DNA of 64,000 nt from Fulvia fulva (Eukaryota; Ascomycota; Dothideomycetes; Mycosphaerellales; Mycosphaerellaceae), in contig NC_063022.1 in assembly GCF_020509005.1 (NCBI RefSeq), positions 3,224,001 through 3,288,000 on the forward strand. Direction: 5' to 3'. The notes under the pieces were generated by a model. It made no database searches. It saw only the letters and a list, made by a program, of their open reading frames with translations, and was not told the origin of the DNA. Numbering within the stretch: the first letter of the stretch is position 1; each line of letters starts with the position of its first letter. Position numbers and translations under genes: made by a program. This document shows positions 47,055-57,694 of the stretch, one piece after another.

Positions 47055-48219
47055 CCCGAAGCACTTCCCCTTCACCAAGACATTCGCCAACAGCAAAGAC
47101 GACCCCATCCTAGTCCTTCACTCATCCGGCACGACTGGCGCACCAAAGCCGATCACATACACCAACGCCTGGATTGCCGTCCAAGATCTCGTCTGGCCAG
47201 ACGTGGACGGTCAACCAAGCGGCAACATGACCTTCAACGAGTCCTTCAACGGCGGTTTCACTTACTCCAAATTCCCAGAACCTCACTACGGCGGCGTCCT
47301 CTACACAACTCTCCGCCCTCTCTTCACAGAGTCTGCAGCGAGTGTCCTCGGTCCTCCAGGCGCGGAATTCATCGATCCTGCTGTTCTAACACTCTCCATC
47401 ATCAAGGCAAAGCAACTCAAAACTCTAGCCGCCGTGCCTCTCCTACTCGAGAAGATTGCCCAACTCCCCGGGGATATGGACGCACTCCCTGCCCTTGACT
47501 CCGTAACATTCGCAGGCGGTCCCCTACGAACCCAGCTCGGCAATGACCTCGTGCGCAAAAGCGTAACCCTCACCTCAAACTACGGCTCAACAGAATTCGG
47601 ATCTTGCCCTACCGTCCTCCCAGACGTCGAAGATTGGCAATGGACCCATTTCCCCCCCTGACTTCCACGCTTTGCTCCAACCTATCGGCGACGGCGCAGG
47701 CACACATGAACTCGTCTTCCCCGATTCTGGCCGCGAGGTGAATCTCAAGCGAGCGTCATTCCACAGCCTTGGCGTGAAGGAATTCCGTACGAAGGATCTC
47801 TCCATCCGCCACCCGGAGAAGACGTGGTTGTGGAAATGCCACGGTCGCACGGAACGATGTTGTCGTCCTCGCGCACGCTGGGAAATTAAACCCCATCCCG
47901 ATCGAGAAACGCCATAGCGAGCGTGGACGGTGTGACGGGCGTGCTAGTCGCGGGGGCGAACCGATGGTCTGCTTGTGTGCTTGTCGCGGTTAGCGAAGGG
48001 TGGGAGGGCAATGAGGGTGTGGTGGAGAGGGTGAAGGGGAAGTTGGAAGAGGCTAATGAGGTTTTGAGGGAGGATACGAGGATTCCGGCGGAGATGGTTG
48101 CGGTGGTGAAGGAGGGGGCGCTGGTGAGGGGGATGAAGGGGCAAGCTGTGAGGAGGGGCAGTGTTGAGGGGAATGGGGTGGTTATTGGAGGGTTGTATGA
48201 GGGGAGAGGTGGGAGGTGA
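47044..48219 (+). pseudogene. Decayed NRPS-like adenylation domain fragment
   Basis: The fragment starts inside the adenylation domain. KHFPFTKTFANSKDDPILVL leads into the AMP-binding loop HSSGTTGAPKPITYT (core A3). LDSVTFAGGPLRTQLG and NYGSTEFG (core A5 region) follow, then WQWTHFPP. A C7 run at about 47652-47658 is one base too long, and the frame changes to DFHALLQPIGDGAGTHELVF. Further one-base insertions near 47851 and 47914 break GRTNDVVVLAHAGKL and IEKRIASVDG. The end (GMKGQAVRRGSV) matches the final Lys region of adenylate-forming enzymes (KGTVQRR). The N-terminal quarter of the domain and any carrier, reductase or thioesterase domains are missing. It therefore cannot be functional as read. 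Confidence 0.85.
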
Positions 48220-48291
48220 ATGTTCTTAGCCCATGAGCCTGGCTTCGGGGATGTCTGTGCTGCTAGCCAACAGTGGTCGATGCAGAATCAG

Positions 48292-48711
48292 TCAGTTATG
48301 GACGAGCAGAAATGGCCTGAACCCTTGAATGTGTGTGTTTAGGCAGTATCCAAATCTCTGCTTCCGCCATCTAAAACGAACTACGAAATCCAACTCTTCC
48401 GCAACAAGCCAATAACTCCCACCCAACGTCCCAATCAAAAACACAGCAGTCACGATCCCCACTCCAGCCCTATCAGCCGTGGTGATAATACTCATCGGCT
48501 GACTCCCATCATTATCACCTCCCGTCCCCGCCGTCGGATCCCCTTTACTAGTCCCTCCATTCCCCTCCGACACAGGCCCCGACACCTCCTGAATCATCGT
48601 CGCCTGAATCACCTCCAACGCACACATCTGCTCTCCAACCCCATAACTTCTATCCCACGTGGTATTCGCCAGCGCCAGCGTCGCAGTCGCAACATGTTGG
48701 AAGGATCGCAT
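48292..48711 (-). CDS. Small protein with one membrane segment, probably incomplete
   Basis: An open frame of 139 residues starts MRSFQHVATATLALANTTW. A Gly/Asp/Ser-rich stretch (GNGGTSKGDPTAGTGGDNDG, about 51-70) precedes a single transmembrane helix (AGVGIVTAVFLIGTLGGSYW, about 82-101) and a basic end. This is the layout of the C-terminal part of fungal one-pass wall sensors or Ser-rich membrane proteins. The bases just before the ATG (CATACCAG) could be an acceptor, so an upstream exon with a signal peptide may exist, but none was located. The function is unknown. Confidence 0.4.
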   Translation of the reverse strand: MRSFQHVATATLALANTTWDRSYGVGEQMCALEVIQATMIQEVSGPVSEGNGGTSKGDPTAGTGGDNDGSQPMSIITTADRAGVGIVTAVFLIGTLGGSYWLVAEELDFVVRFRWRKQRFGYCLNTHIQGFRPFLLVHN

Positions 48712-49979
48712 CCTGGTATGGGTGGTTGAGTGACAAGTGCTGTCTCCCAGATCTACCCAAGCATGAACGATCGACGGCTCAATCTACGAAACGCGACCGA
48801 GCGAGAGTGCGGAGAGGGACGCCTGGGTGTGATTATGGAAGAGACATGGCAGGCAGATCCAGCAGCCGCTGGGGACGAGATGCGGTTGCGCGCGTCGTGG
48901 GTCGACATCCTCGATCGTTCCTGCGTGGCCAGTGGAGCAGGCATTCGTAATCGGAGGCATTCGGTGAATCTCCTCGGAGCTAAGCCTTCTCATCGGTCGG
49001 TAAGGCCTGCACGCTTTGTATCTTATCGCTCTTCCGGTGTGATGCCAGCATGTCCGGCGAGTGCTTGGTGTGCTTGATTGTGGGTGGCAGTCGTCATGCG
49101 CGTACGCAGAGACCAAAATGTGATTGCTGCTTTCTGCAAATAGCCTTGTGCAGATTCATATCCGTCCTCTTGCGCGCACATTGCATGCAACTTCTCTTTT
49201 TCGTCTTCCCGTTGCTACGACCGCTGCGAAAGACCTCCGGACCGTTTCTCTTCCACATGTTGATGTCGGATTCGCGGTGTAGGCTCGCAATGCCATGTCG
49301 TCTTCGGGCGAGCTCGCGGTCAGGAAAGAGGAGGATCGCGCAATGACTGTTCCTTGGTGCATAACGAAACCTGGGTATCAGCACCCAAAACGAGCTGCAA
49401 CCTGCTCGAACAGTAAGAAAATACATCATGCCTACCTCTCTCCCGCGAACGGACTGGGCGGGCAGCCAACTTGTCGCGCGTCAGCTGCGTCGCTCTTATA
49501 TCTCTGGCATGACAGCGGTCTTCACAACACGAAAGCTAGGAAGAGGAAATGCCATGAGGTGAACAGAAGAATGCCAGTTAAGCCTTCTTCTCACATAATA
49601 TCGTGAGATCAAGACTGCTCCATGCCACGCTACCGAAACCTTGTTTTCCCATGCCGCCCTTGAGACTTTCTCCTTCAGCCTCATCGCCAGACCTCCCTCC
49701 AAAAGCCAATTTCTTCGCGACATTCAGTCTGATACGTGGAGGACGACATCAACTTTCTGCCCTGATATTGTCTACATGCCCCGTGGCTTTTCTGCTGTGT
49801 GGCTTCATCGCGGTGCGTTGTACATTTCCCGCAAACATGGAGGTGGTAAGCGGCATGAAGGACCATAGCGAATGCAAGTAAGACCGGAGCACATGTCGTG
49901 ATATAATGAGAGGAGAAATGCAGAAAAGATGCAGTACGACAGGAGCCTCTTCATCCATCGACGTACCTCATCAACGCTT
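48712..49979. other. Intergenic
   Basis: About 1.27 kb with no supported gene. A plus-strand frame at 48730-49077 looks mildly protein-like but has no family or splice support. No RNA gene or repeat was seen. Confidence 0.4.
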
Positions 49980-50768
49980 CTATCTCGACTCAATCATGAT
50001 CTCTTCCACCACGACCTTACCTTGCCGCCTCGCAGCCTCCCTCGGCAACGCACCCTCCAACGCCCTCCTGATCTGCTCCCACCTCCGGAGGCATTGCCCT
50101 CGGCACCTCGGTCGATACGGCGCAATCCTGACCACCAACTTCTCCACCTGATACAGTCTACCAATAGCACGCCTTACCCTTCCACTGCGCTCGGAAGGCT
50201 CCAGCATACGATAACTTGCACCGATAGTCAGGTCAACCAACCTTGGTAGGGAGACTGCCAGCTTACACGCCAAAAACGCTTGCTGCTCCTCTTCATCACC
50301 CATCACGGAATCGGTCTGGACGTACATACGCGTGATGCAGCTAAGTCTGGACGGGGTGAGAGCGTGCATACGCTGGAAATCAAGGGCAGTTGTCTGGATG
50401 TGGTTGTTTGCGTAGAAGATACCAGTCGCTTCAGCGTAGATCTGGTGACAGGTTCTCAAGAGGGCGAGGAGGGAGGGTCCGAGGAGTTGTACTGGGTTAG
50501 GGCGTGTGTCTGGCACCTTTGGGCGTAAGGCGGGACGCCGTGCAGCAATGCGGTTTCTAAGCTGATATGCTGGTGGTGTAAGTTTTGGTCCAGGAAAGTC
50601 GACCTTGATGCGCTTGATGTCGGCATCTTCCTGATGAAAGAGGCGGATCCTGTCGTCGCTAGAGCCAGTGTTGATGGTGAGTACAAGCTCCCATATCATT
50701 GTTCGTAGTTCTGCTGGGAGTTCCAGAATATGGCAGCGAGCTTGAGTCTGAGGTGTTGTGGTGTTCAT
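49980..50768 (-). CDS. LPxELR-motif (2EXR-like) protein
   Basis: This is an intronless 262-residue protein. ILELPAELRTMIWELVL is at about 14-30, with the W typical of 2EXR members. LLALLRTCHQIYAEATGIFY near 100-120 is the second conserved block. The C-terminus (ALEGALPREAARRQGKVVVE) is helical and basic. Part of this same C-terminal block occurs in a decayed copy on the opposite strand at 50986-51460. The function is unknown; the frame is intact. Confidence 0.75.
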   Translation of the reverse strand: MNTTTPQTQARCHILELPAELRTMIWELVLTINTGSSDDRIRLFHQEDADIKRIKVDFPGPKLTPPAYQLRNRIAARRPALRPKVPDTRPNPVQLLGPSLLALLRTCHQIYAEATGIFYANNHIQTTALDFQRMHALTPSRLSCITRMYVQTDSVMGDEEEQQAFLACKLAVSLPRLVDLTIGASYRMLEPSERSGRVRRAIGRLYQVEKLVVRIAPYRPRCRGQCLRRWEQIRRALEGALPREAARRQGKVVVEEIMIESR

Positions 50769-50985
50769 GACTTTGTCTCGTGGTACTTGGTGTCTGTGGT
50801 CAGAGTTTCATGTATCTATAATCGGGCAAGATGGGCAGCTAGCTCAGTATCATTCATCCACGGAAGTAGCAAACCTGTTTGACCTTGCTAGATCTTGGCA
50901 GAATCTGCTCTGAATTTCGTGCGGTTGCCGCGCCAGATGATAGCCCAGTCAGCACCTGCGCCCTTATTTTCGCCCTCCTGGAACT

Positions 50986-51460
50986 ATGCTGCCAAATCAA
51001 AATCGCAGCATCAAGAATCCTCTCCTCCCTGAACAGTCTCTGAGTCCCCACCTCAGGCTCAGAGATGCGCTTGCGACGCCCACCTCGTTCGTCAATGTGC
51101 TGGGCCAATTACAGCTGGCATCGATCACGCTGCTGACTGTTGAGATCGGTTCTCTCGAGGTTACTTCGGGCGAAGAATGTGAGTACGTAGTACAAGCCTG
51201 TCAGGCTGTATCTAGGCCGTCAAGCTTTCGTAAGCTTACGCTCGAAACACATGCTAAGATGCTGCGAATGAGGCCTTTTTGGATCCAGCTGTTGGTGAAT
51301 CTCCATCAGGTCGAGCCTTTGCGGTTGTCTCACCAGGAGGCCTGTGTTGGTCGGAGTAAGACTCTCATTAGGCGTTGAAGGTGCATTGCCTAAGAAGGAT
51401 GCGAAGCGGCAAGCGATGGCGGTCGAAGTGGCAGGCTTTCGATGTGTACAAGCTGTATGG
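50986..51460 (+). pseudogene. Relic of an LPxELR-family gene, opposite strand
   Basis: The frame from about 51105 reads LASITLLTVEIGSLEVTSGE, then QACQAVSRPSSFRKLTL. This aligns by eye with LSCITRMYVQTDSVMGDEEE and LACKLAVSLPRLVDLTI of the neighbouring gene at 49980-50768. After a stop near 51378 a different frame gives VEGALPKKDAKRQAMAVEV, matching its LEGALPREAARRQGKVVVE end. The N-terminal LPxELR region is not found. It looks like a decayed inverted duplicate. Confidence 0.5.
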
Positions 51461-51843
51461 ATCCGGCACTGTATGTTGCAGGACACCAAGCAGGTTACTT
51501 GTGTCGAATGGCAAGGGCATGCCTTGAAGTTGCCTTCGGCCGAGAGATACTGCATGTCATGTCCGGCAAAGTTGAATCATGTCTGAGCAGAGGATGACGA
51601 AATGAAAGATGCAGGAAGCTTGCAGCTTAACACCTCAGCATCCATTGCAGGAAGTCGGATCTGTTGTTGCTAGAGGGCGATGCTCGCGGCTAGCTGGAGA
51701 GCGTCTCCGCTGTTGAGTGCGATAAGAGGCTGCATGGATGTGTACATTGTCCGAGGTTCGATTCATGCAAAGATCCTCGCCGAGTCAGCGACGAGCACCA
51801 TGAATCTAGCATTTCGACCTTCCTAGCAAGCCACGATCCGAGG
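51461..51843. other. Intergenic
   Basis: About 380 bp between the LPxELR relic and the stop of the Myb gene. A GAGGTTCGATTC word near 51752 resembles a tRNA T-arm but no cloverleaf forms around it. Nothing else was seen. Confidence 0.4.
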
Positions 51844-52839
51844 TCAAGGTACAGTGCTATCGGCTTCAGATGGTGCAGATTGTCTTGACAGCTTCCACAG
51901 CTTATTAATGACGCTTGAAGGACGTCTCCTCAGTTCGAGTGCTATTGCCATGGTAGTACAGCCTGCGGCTCGAAGTTCAGTCAGACGGTGCACCTCATCT
52001 GAAGTCCAGTGTCTCTTCGCATGGTTGGGATCAATCGGCGAGACAAGTTGCTCGTACTCCCAGTCCATGATCCACCGCTCAACGTTTACCTGGTGCCTCT
52101 CCATCAATCTTGCGATCTCGCTTGGTCTTTTTTTCTGCGACACCAGAGCCTTAAATTGAGCGAAGTCTGCTGCATCCAGTGTTCCAAGGTTCTTTCTCGG
52201 ATTCTTTCCCGAGGAAGGTACAACCGTATGATAGCGAGATACTACGGACCCCCGAGACCTTCCCAACGCTTTTGCGATCTCAGCGAACGGTAGCCTCTGA
52301 TCGTGCCTCATCTCCACAATACGCCGATCATCTTCTGGAGCGAATTTCGCGCCAGTATTGCCAAAAATCGTATTATCTGCGTGTTCTTGGTGAAGATATC
52401 GCCAACGGCCCGCGAGAGTCGCGATACTTCTGCCGGGGAATTGGGTTGTCATGTCCGTCCATGAAAGACCTCGAGACCGTTCGGCAAGAAGGCGTGCATC
52501 TTCTTCTGGGCTGAAAGCTTTTCGATTTTGAGTGGGAAGGTTGACCACTTGGCCTGTTTCGTTGAGATAATAGCGGCATCGCATGCGGACAGCTGCCGTG
52601 GTCCTGCCCGGAAGCAATGACGCGATCTGTTCGGTTGTCTTGCCTTCATTTCGTGACCGGATCACGATGGCATCCTCAGCTTCAGTCCATAGAGACCTTT
52701 GTTTCCGTGGCGTCTCGTCCTTGGAGGTAACATAGCCTGCGTTCCATATCGTGCCAGTCTTGCCCTTGCAGGTGCTTAGGACAGTGGAAGTATGATTGCT
52801 GAGGCGACGCCGGCTGGTACTCAGGATACATGTACTCAT
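51844..52839 (-). CDS. Multi-repeat Myb/SANT-like DNA-binding protein
   Basis: This is an intronless 331-residue frame. Four helix-turn-helix-like repeats are visible: RSLWTEAEDAIVIRSRNEGK with AAVRMRCRYYL (about 48-92), KAFSPEEDARLLAERSRGLS with LAGRWRYL (about 107-150), KFAPEDDRRIVEMRHD with GSVVSRYHTV (about 164-207), and RHWTSDEVHRLTELRAAG with SSVINKLWKL (about 280-320). The conserved Trp of each third helix is kept or replaced by an aromatic residue, so DNA binding is likely. The first ~35 residues are basic and Ser/Thr-rich; they may be a leader, a mitochondrial presequence or read-in. An overlapping frame at 52682-52906 also starts with ATG, so the exact 5' end is uncertain. Target genes are unknown. 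Confidence 0.75.
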   Translation of the reverse strand: MSTCILSTSRRRLSNHTSTVLSTCKGKTGTIWNAGYVTSKDETPRKQRSLWTEAEDAIVIRSRNEGKTTEQIASLLPGRTTAAVRMRCRYYLNETGQVVNLPTQNRKAFSPEEDARLLAERSRGLSWTDMTTQFPGRSIATLAGRWRYLHQEHADNTIFGNTGAKFAPEDDRRIVEMRHDQRLPFAEIAKALGRSRGSVVSRYHTVVPSSGKNPRKNLGTLDAADFAQFKALVSQKKRPSEIARLMERHQVNVERWIMDWEYEQLVSPIDPNHAKRHWTSDEVHRLTELRAAGCTTMAIALELRRRPSSVINKLWKLSRQSAPSEADSTVP

Positions 52840-53118
52840 CGACCGCTGTCTCCGCCGATGACGGAGTGTCGATTCGAGCGAGAAGGATCACTGAAGACTG
52901 GAACAAGAAGACAGAATGTGCTAATGCGAATGTGGGAGGAAAGTAAAGGATGTGAGATACCTAGGTAGGGACGTGTCGCGATACCACGTTTGGGGTTCGC
53001 GCTTGCCAAACTGGGACAGCTCGCGCGGGCTAGGCCGCTCAGGCAAGAGATCAGGCGCCAAACACATCACTCCCATTCTATGCAACATCACCATGAGACT
53101 GCATCGGCCTCTATGCAG

Positions 53119-53521
53119 AGGTGGTCGTCTCTCAACTACCTGCACATCTCTTGCTCCCTTCCCATACAACGCTTGTGCCGAAATGCTCCCAAAACCGCCT
53201 CATGCCGCAAGCCTCCTTCGAGGATCTTCTTGATCTGCATGACCCATTTAAAGATTGCCTCAGAAACGGACCATGTCCCGACTTAACACGCTCAACCCTC
53301 ACAGCCCCACCCTCAGCCCGCGCAGCTTTGACCATAGCCTTCTGTACTGCAGGCGGTTGCGCTACATCATTCTCGCACAGCAAATACGCAATCGGGGCGT
53401 ATCGCCAAGCTCCATAGAAGTCGTGGAATTTTGGCCATGCATGGGTTGGATTTGTGAAGTTCAGTACTCTGCTTCGGCATCTGGGAGATCGCACAAGAAC
53501 CGTCCGTTTGACCGCCATGAT
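53119..53521 (-). pseudogene. Relic of an alpha/beta-hydrolase (C-terminal third)
   Basis: Reading leftward from about 53521, FLCDLPDAEAEY is followed by TGA (53461-53463) where homologous hydrolases have Trp, then TSQIQPMHGQ in the same frame. The frame then shifts to FYGAWRYAPIAYLLCENDVA, AMVKAARAEGGAVRVERV and SGHGPFL, the last carrying the catalytic-His-type GH motif of this fungal hydrolase class (compare IPVTYLxCExD and SGHSPFL in the family). The nucleophile-elbow half is absent. Nonsense, frameshift and missing N-terminus show decay. Confidence 0.65.
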
Positions 53522-53708
53522 ATCTGCGGTGTGCTCTGGTGTTCGTAGCTGCTATTGCGAGGGTCAGAACATGTGCCCCATGAAGGCAGCTGGATCAAGC
53601 CATATCACGTCATGGTAAATCCTTCCGACGTAGCAGCACAAGCAAGTTTGGGGAGCCAGCGTTTCTAGCTTGTAGCCACATACTGCTCGGTCCTTCCATC
53701 AGGGCCCA

Positions 53709-54812
53709 TCATGTCACATCAGCTGGTAGTGCCGACTTTGACAGAAACTCCTCCAAGCTCTTAGCTCGTTCTCGCCTGGCAGATCGAGGCCACTCGTGAA
53801 TAGATCGCTTTCCATCCCAACCACTAATGACCTCAACATGCTCAAGACGATTCTTCCACGGTCCGAACTTGATCGAGAAGTCGACATCATGATTGACCAC
53901 AAAACATTGCAGTACCTTCAACCCAATAGGTAAGATCTCTGGCAGTGTAGGGTTTGCGAGTGATCGCATGCAGACGTTGATGCGTTCCACTGCATCACGT
54001 TGAGCGGAGGTAAGGACCTTGTCCAAGAAGAAGTTCAGCGCCATTCGATCTTGGAAGGCGAAGGTGTTGCTCGTGTAAGGTAGTTTGGCGGTCTCCTTGT
54101 AGATGAGCTTGCAGGTTTGCAAGAGAGCTAGATCATACTTTGTAGAGATGTGCTTGGCTTTGATTCCGTCAGGCGGCTTTCCAAATTGCTCAATCATTGT
54201 CGCTCGATACTCAAAGTAGTGGATGCATGGGAAGGGACAGGAGCACTCCTTCGATGGCATGCACATAAAGTCTCGCCACTGGAAGTCGTTGAGGACACTA
54301 TTGCAAGCTTTGCGGTCGACATAGTGGCTCTTCAGTATGTCGCCATCGTGCGATCGAGACAACTTGAGAAAGCCTCGTCCATCGTATGTCTCCCCGAGGT
54401 CCGGCTCAGAGAGCTTGCTCATGCGGTATGCTTCGTCCCAGGCCCGATCGCAGAGACAGATAGCATGTAAGACTTTGATGGATCTGCCTTCGTCAAGAGG
54501 GAAGCCACCTGATTCGCCCATCTGACGCTTCCAGATGCCGATGTGGATGGTCTTGCCGCAGAGCACGTATTCGTAGATTTGAGCTCTGAGCTCGGCGGGG
54601 AGGCGTAGAAGTGGCGACTCGAGATTGCTTGATAAGACTTCCTATGACTTCCGAGGCAGCTCCTTGTCCACGTTTCTCGTCGGATCTTCGTGGTCATCAT
54701 CATTCTCTCTAGGTTCGTAAACGTATTGCCATGCGGTCTCGGGTGCTATCGTGCTGTTATTGATATCAGCGACGCGCTTGATACGGTCTTTGTCTGCCGT
54801 GATATCAGCCAT
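53709..54812 (-). pseudogene. LPxELR-motif gene interrupted by an in-frame TAG (or carrying an atypical intron)
   Basis: One frame runs from the ATG at 54812 (MADITADKDRIKRVAD) to the stop at 53709, broken only by TAG at 54642-54644, just before LESPLLRLPAELRAQIYEYV. The rest is intact, about 310 residues. CSCPFPCIHYF near the middle is a possible metal or disulphide site, and LALLQTCKLIYKETAKLPY is the second family block. The TAG can be removed without loss of frame by an 81-nt intron from GTTTACGAAC (54722) to AAGTCATAG, but GTTTAC is a poor donor. The locus is therefore either a recent pseudogene or a gene with a weak intron. The function is unknown. Confidence 0.6.
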
Positions 54813-55143
54813 CTTGAAAGGAGGCTGGCCAGTCTTCGGCGAGAACACAGCACACACGTAGCCTAGATGACATATGATGGTCATGGTGAAGAAGAAAGAT
54901 GGTGTTCAATGTCAGTCTGCATGATGATGTGGTTTGCAGGACGATCGACATGGGCGACAGGGGTGGCGTTAAGCTTCACTTCCCCGGATTTGACCAAGCT
55001 ATTTTGGTGCAACAGGAACCAGGGTCTGTTCGCGAGTCGCGACCGCGGCGGTGGTGATCTCCGAATTGACATCGAAGTCGCGTGGTGTACAATGTGCTGG
55101 AAGATGCGAGCTGGAGTTTCATTGACACAGTAGTGAGGCCAGG
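54813..55143. promoter_or_regulatory. Divergent promoter between the LPxELR gene and UBP8
   Basis: This 331-bp spacer separates two divergent starts. It must contain both promoters. No clear TATA box was seen. Confidence 0.4.
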
Positions 55144-56824
55144 ATGGCGTCCACAGCGACGTCGGCGACGACAGACACGCCGCCGAAGCTGCTGAAGAAG
55201 GCGGGCACAACAGATACCAACAAGATACCCTCAACACCCATGCACACCACATTTGGCTGCAGTGAGTATAGATACCTCTGTGAAAGATGACTTACTTACG
55301 ATATCAGCACATATCAAAGGACTCCTCGAACAAGCACGAAAGCAAGCGATCGACCAATACACAAAAGCGATCCGAGTAGTCAAGAACGAAGACAACTTTG
55401 CCGATAGATACTACAAGAACGCAGACGGCCCATCATGTACGATTCGAGTGACATATTTATGTCTGCAATGTCCGAGAGTGAGCGCGACTAGGGAGAGACA
55501 TTCTAAGGGACATGGCTTCTCGGTAGAGTCAACAAACGGCTTCATCTACTGCCACGAGTGCGAGGACTTCATCTACGATCCGACCTTTGAGGAGATACGA
55601 GACACAAAGAGCAAGAAGCGGAAACAGTCGGATTCACTGTCAGAAAGTGATCGTAAACTGGTTGCGAGCAATACCACAGCTACACCATGTGCGGCAACGG
55701 GGTTGAGAGGATTCTATAACATGGGCCAGACGTGCTTCATGTCGGTGATACTACAGTCGCTCATACACAACCCTCTGATACGGGCGTGGTATCTCTGCGA
55801 AGGCCACAAATCGAGCGAGTGCGAGCGCGACTGCTGCACGTCGTGTTCCCTGGACGACATCTTCACCGACTTCTTTGGCTCAGAAAAGCATGAAGGATAC
55901 GGAGCGGTACATATGCTGCAAGCTTGCTGGAAAGGAGGCGGAAGTCTGGCAGGGTACAGTCAACAAGATGCACACGAGTTTCTGGGCTTTATACTGGACA
56001 GTCTACATGAGGCGATTACCGATAGCGATGAGAAAGAGGATGGGAATGACACACAAAAGAAGACTGAGAGCTGTGACTGCATCATACACCAGACATTCAG
56101 TGGTCTCATGAGGAGCACGGTTACTTGCTCGGAGTGCAAGAACACGAATACCACATCAGAGCCCTTCATGGATCTGAGTCTGGATATCAAGACTACTGGC
56201 TTCGTCACCAAGAAGAAGAAGCTGGCGCTTACAAATGCGGTACAGACTATAAAGGAGGCCATACCGATGGATTTGCGAGAGTGTCTGGATCGATTCACCA
56301 GCACCGAGACTCTGACGAGCGAGAACTACACCTGCCGGAAATGCAATGCGCCAAAGGAAGCGAAGAAGAAGCTGTCCCTGACACAACTACCGCCTGTCCT
56401 ACCAATACACCTCAAGCGCTTTGCCCATAGCAAGACGAAAGCCGAGAGCAACAAAGTCAACACCACAATCCGCTTTCCCTTCTCGCTCGACATGTCGCCC
56501 TGGCTCTCCAAAGAAACCAAAGCTCCTACAACAAACGGCCACCATCCCGAAAAGAACGACGACAGCGATGACGGCGACACCATAGACGTCAAACCTGCCG
56601 CCAAGAAGGACAAGAAGGAAGACTCCGAGCCGCAGAAACCCATCTTCGAGCTGTCATCTGTGGTTGTGCACAAGGGGAAAATTGACAATGGGCATTACAT
56701 CTCGTATTCGAGGCAGGGGAACGAGTGGTTCAGGTTTGATGATGAGAAGGTTGTGCAGGTGGAAGAGAGGGAGGTGTTGCAGGCTGAGGCGTATATGCTG
56801 TTCTATGTCATTGCGGAGTTTTGA
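55144..56824 (+). CDS. UBP8: Ubiquitin carboxyl-terminal hydrolase 8 (SAGA deubiquitinase)
   Basis: The exons are 55144-55261 and 55308-56824, giving 544 residues. The 46-nt intron (GTGAGT donor, TATCAG acceptor) joins TTFGC to THIKGLLEQARK. UBP8 removes ubiquitin from histone H2B as part of the SAGA coactivator. The N-terminal zinc-finger UBP domain lies at about 38-130 (CLQCPRVS, HSKGHGFSVE, IYCHECEDFIYD). The catalytic domain begins GLRGFYNMGQTCFMSVILQS with nucleophile C182. Zinc-ribbon Cys pairs occur (CSECKN and CRKCNA), and the His box is VVVHKGKIDNGHYISYSR with the catalytic His near 502, followed by WFRFDDEKV. An acidic/Lys insert (about 425-470) is species-specific. In the Cys box the residue after CFM is Ser rather than the usual Asn, a mild variation. 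The assignment is firm. Confidence 0.95.
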
Positions 56825-57694
56825 AGGGACGGCGAGGCGTTGTGGGTCACAGTACCAATACCCGTGCTGGGAGTACGGACGGGGAGCTCTACATAGCTAT
56901 GGGTGGGTAGCATATTTGGCGCTAGGGTGGCATGGGAGATACCATTGGAATTGAGCCCAGCTTCATTGATACTGAAATTGAAGAGCAGGACAGCGAAGTT
57001 TCTTCCTTTGCTCCATCATGACTGTGCACCGTTGCCAAGTGAAGTGAGGCGAAGGGGACATATGAGATCAAACATCCTCGAGCTTGTTCGAGATGTCAGT
57101 CAAATCTCACGTATGCTGCCGAGATGTGTCAAGACTATCAAGGGATGACTTTATGGTGACGAGCTCGGCTCGATCAAGATGGGGCCTGCCGTTCGACATC
57201 GCTCTCCCGCCAAAGACTGATATGGCCGCCATTTCTCTGGAGGGAGCAGGAATTTTCGCTTTTGCTATCAAGAAGGCGTGGAAGCGCGAGATTTACAGAT
57301 TAGCGATTCAGCTTAGCTAGGAAAGGTGCTATGATAGTGTGTGATGCAACCCACGGTGACTCATGAACAGCAGCAGGAGGAGGATGAGCCCGATCTTGTG
57401 GATGCCGTCGGTAGCTGTGATGGGGAGGTGGTGTGTCATTTGATCGAGCTTGCGAATGGACGAGGTTCGAAAAGGCTGGGGAAAGTAAACGCCTTGACGG
57501 TGGATGGTTTGCAATGCCAAAAGGATTATATTAAGTACATTACGTATCATATTGGTAGCTCCATACACCAAGCTATGCTAGTATATGTTCAAACTCTGCA
57601 GTATTGTCCCAATCTGTCAACTTGAACATCATTTGTTCTCAGACGGTCATGACCCCAGCGCTCGATGATCTCTCGCTTCCTTTTTGCCCAGGTT
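56825..57694. other. Intergenic, convergent 3' ends
   Basis: About 870 bp between the UBP8 stop and the stop of the Ser/Thr-rich protein. Short frames only; no feature was recognised. Confidence 0.45.

Noticed and set aside
51745..51775. GAGGTTCGATTC as a possible tRNA T-arm
   Set aside because: The neighbouring bases do not form the T stem or a cloverleaf.
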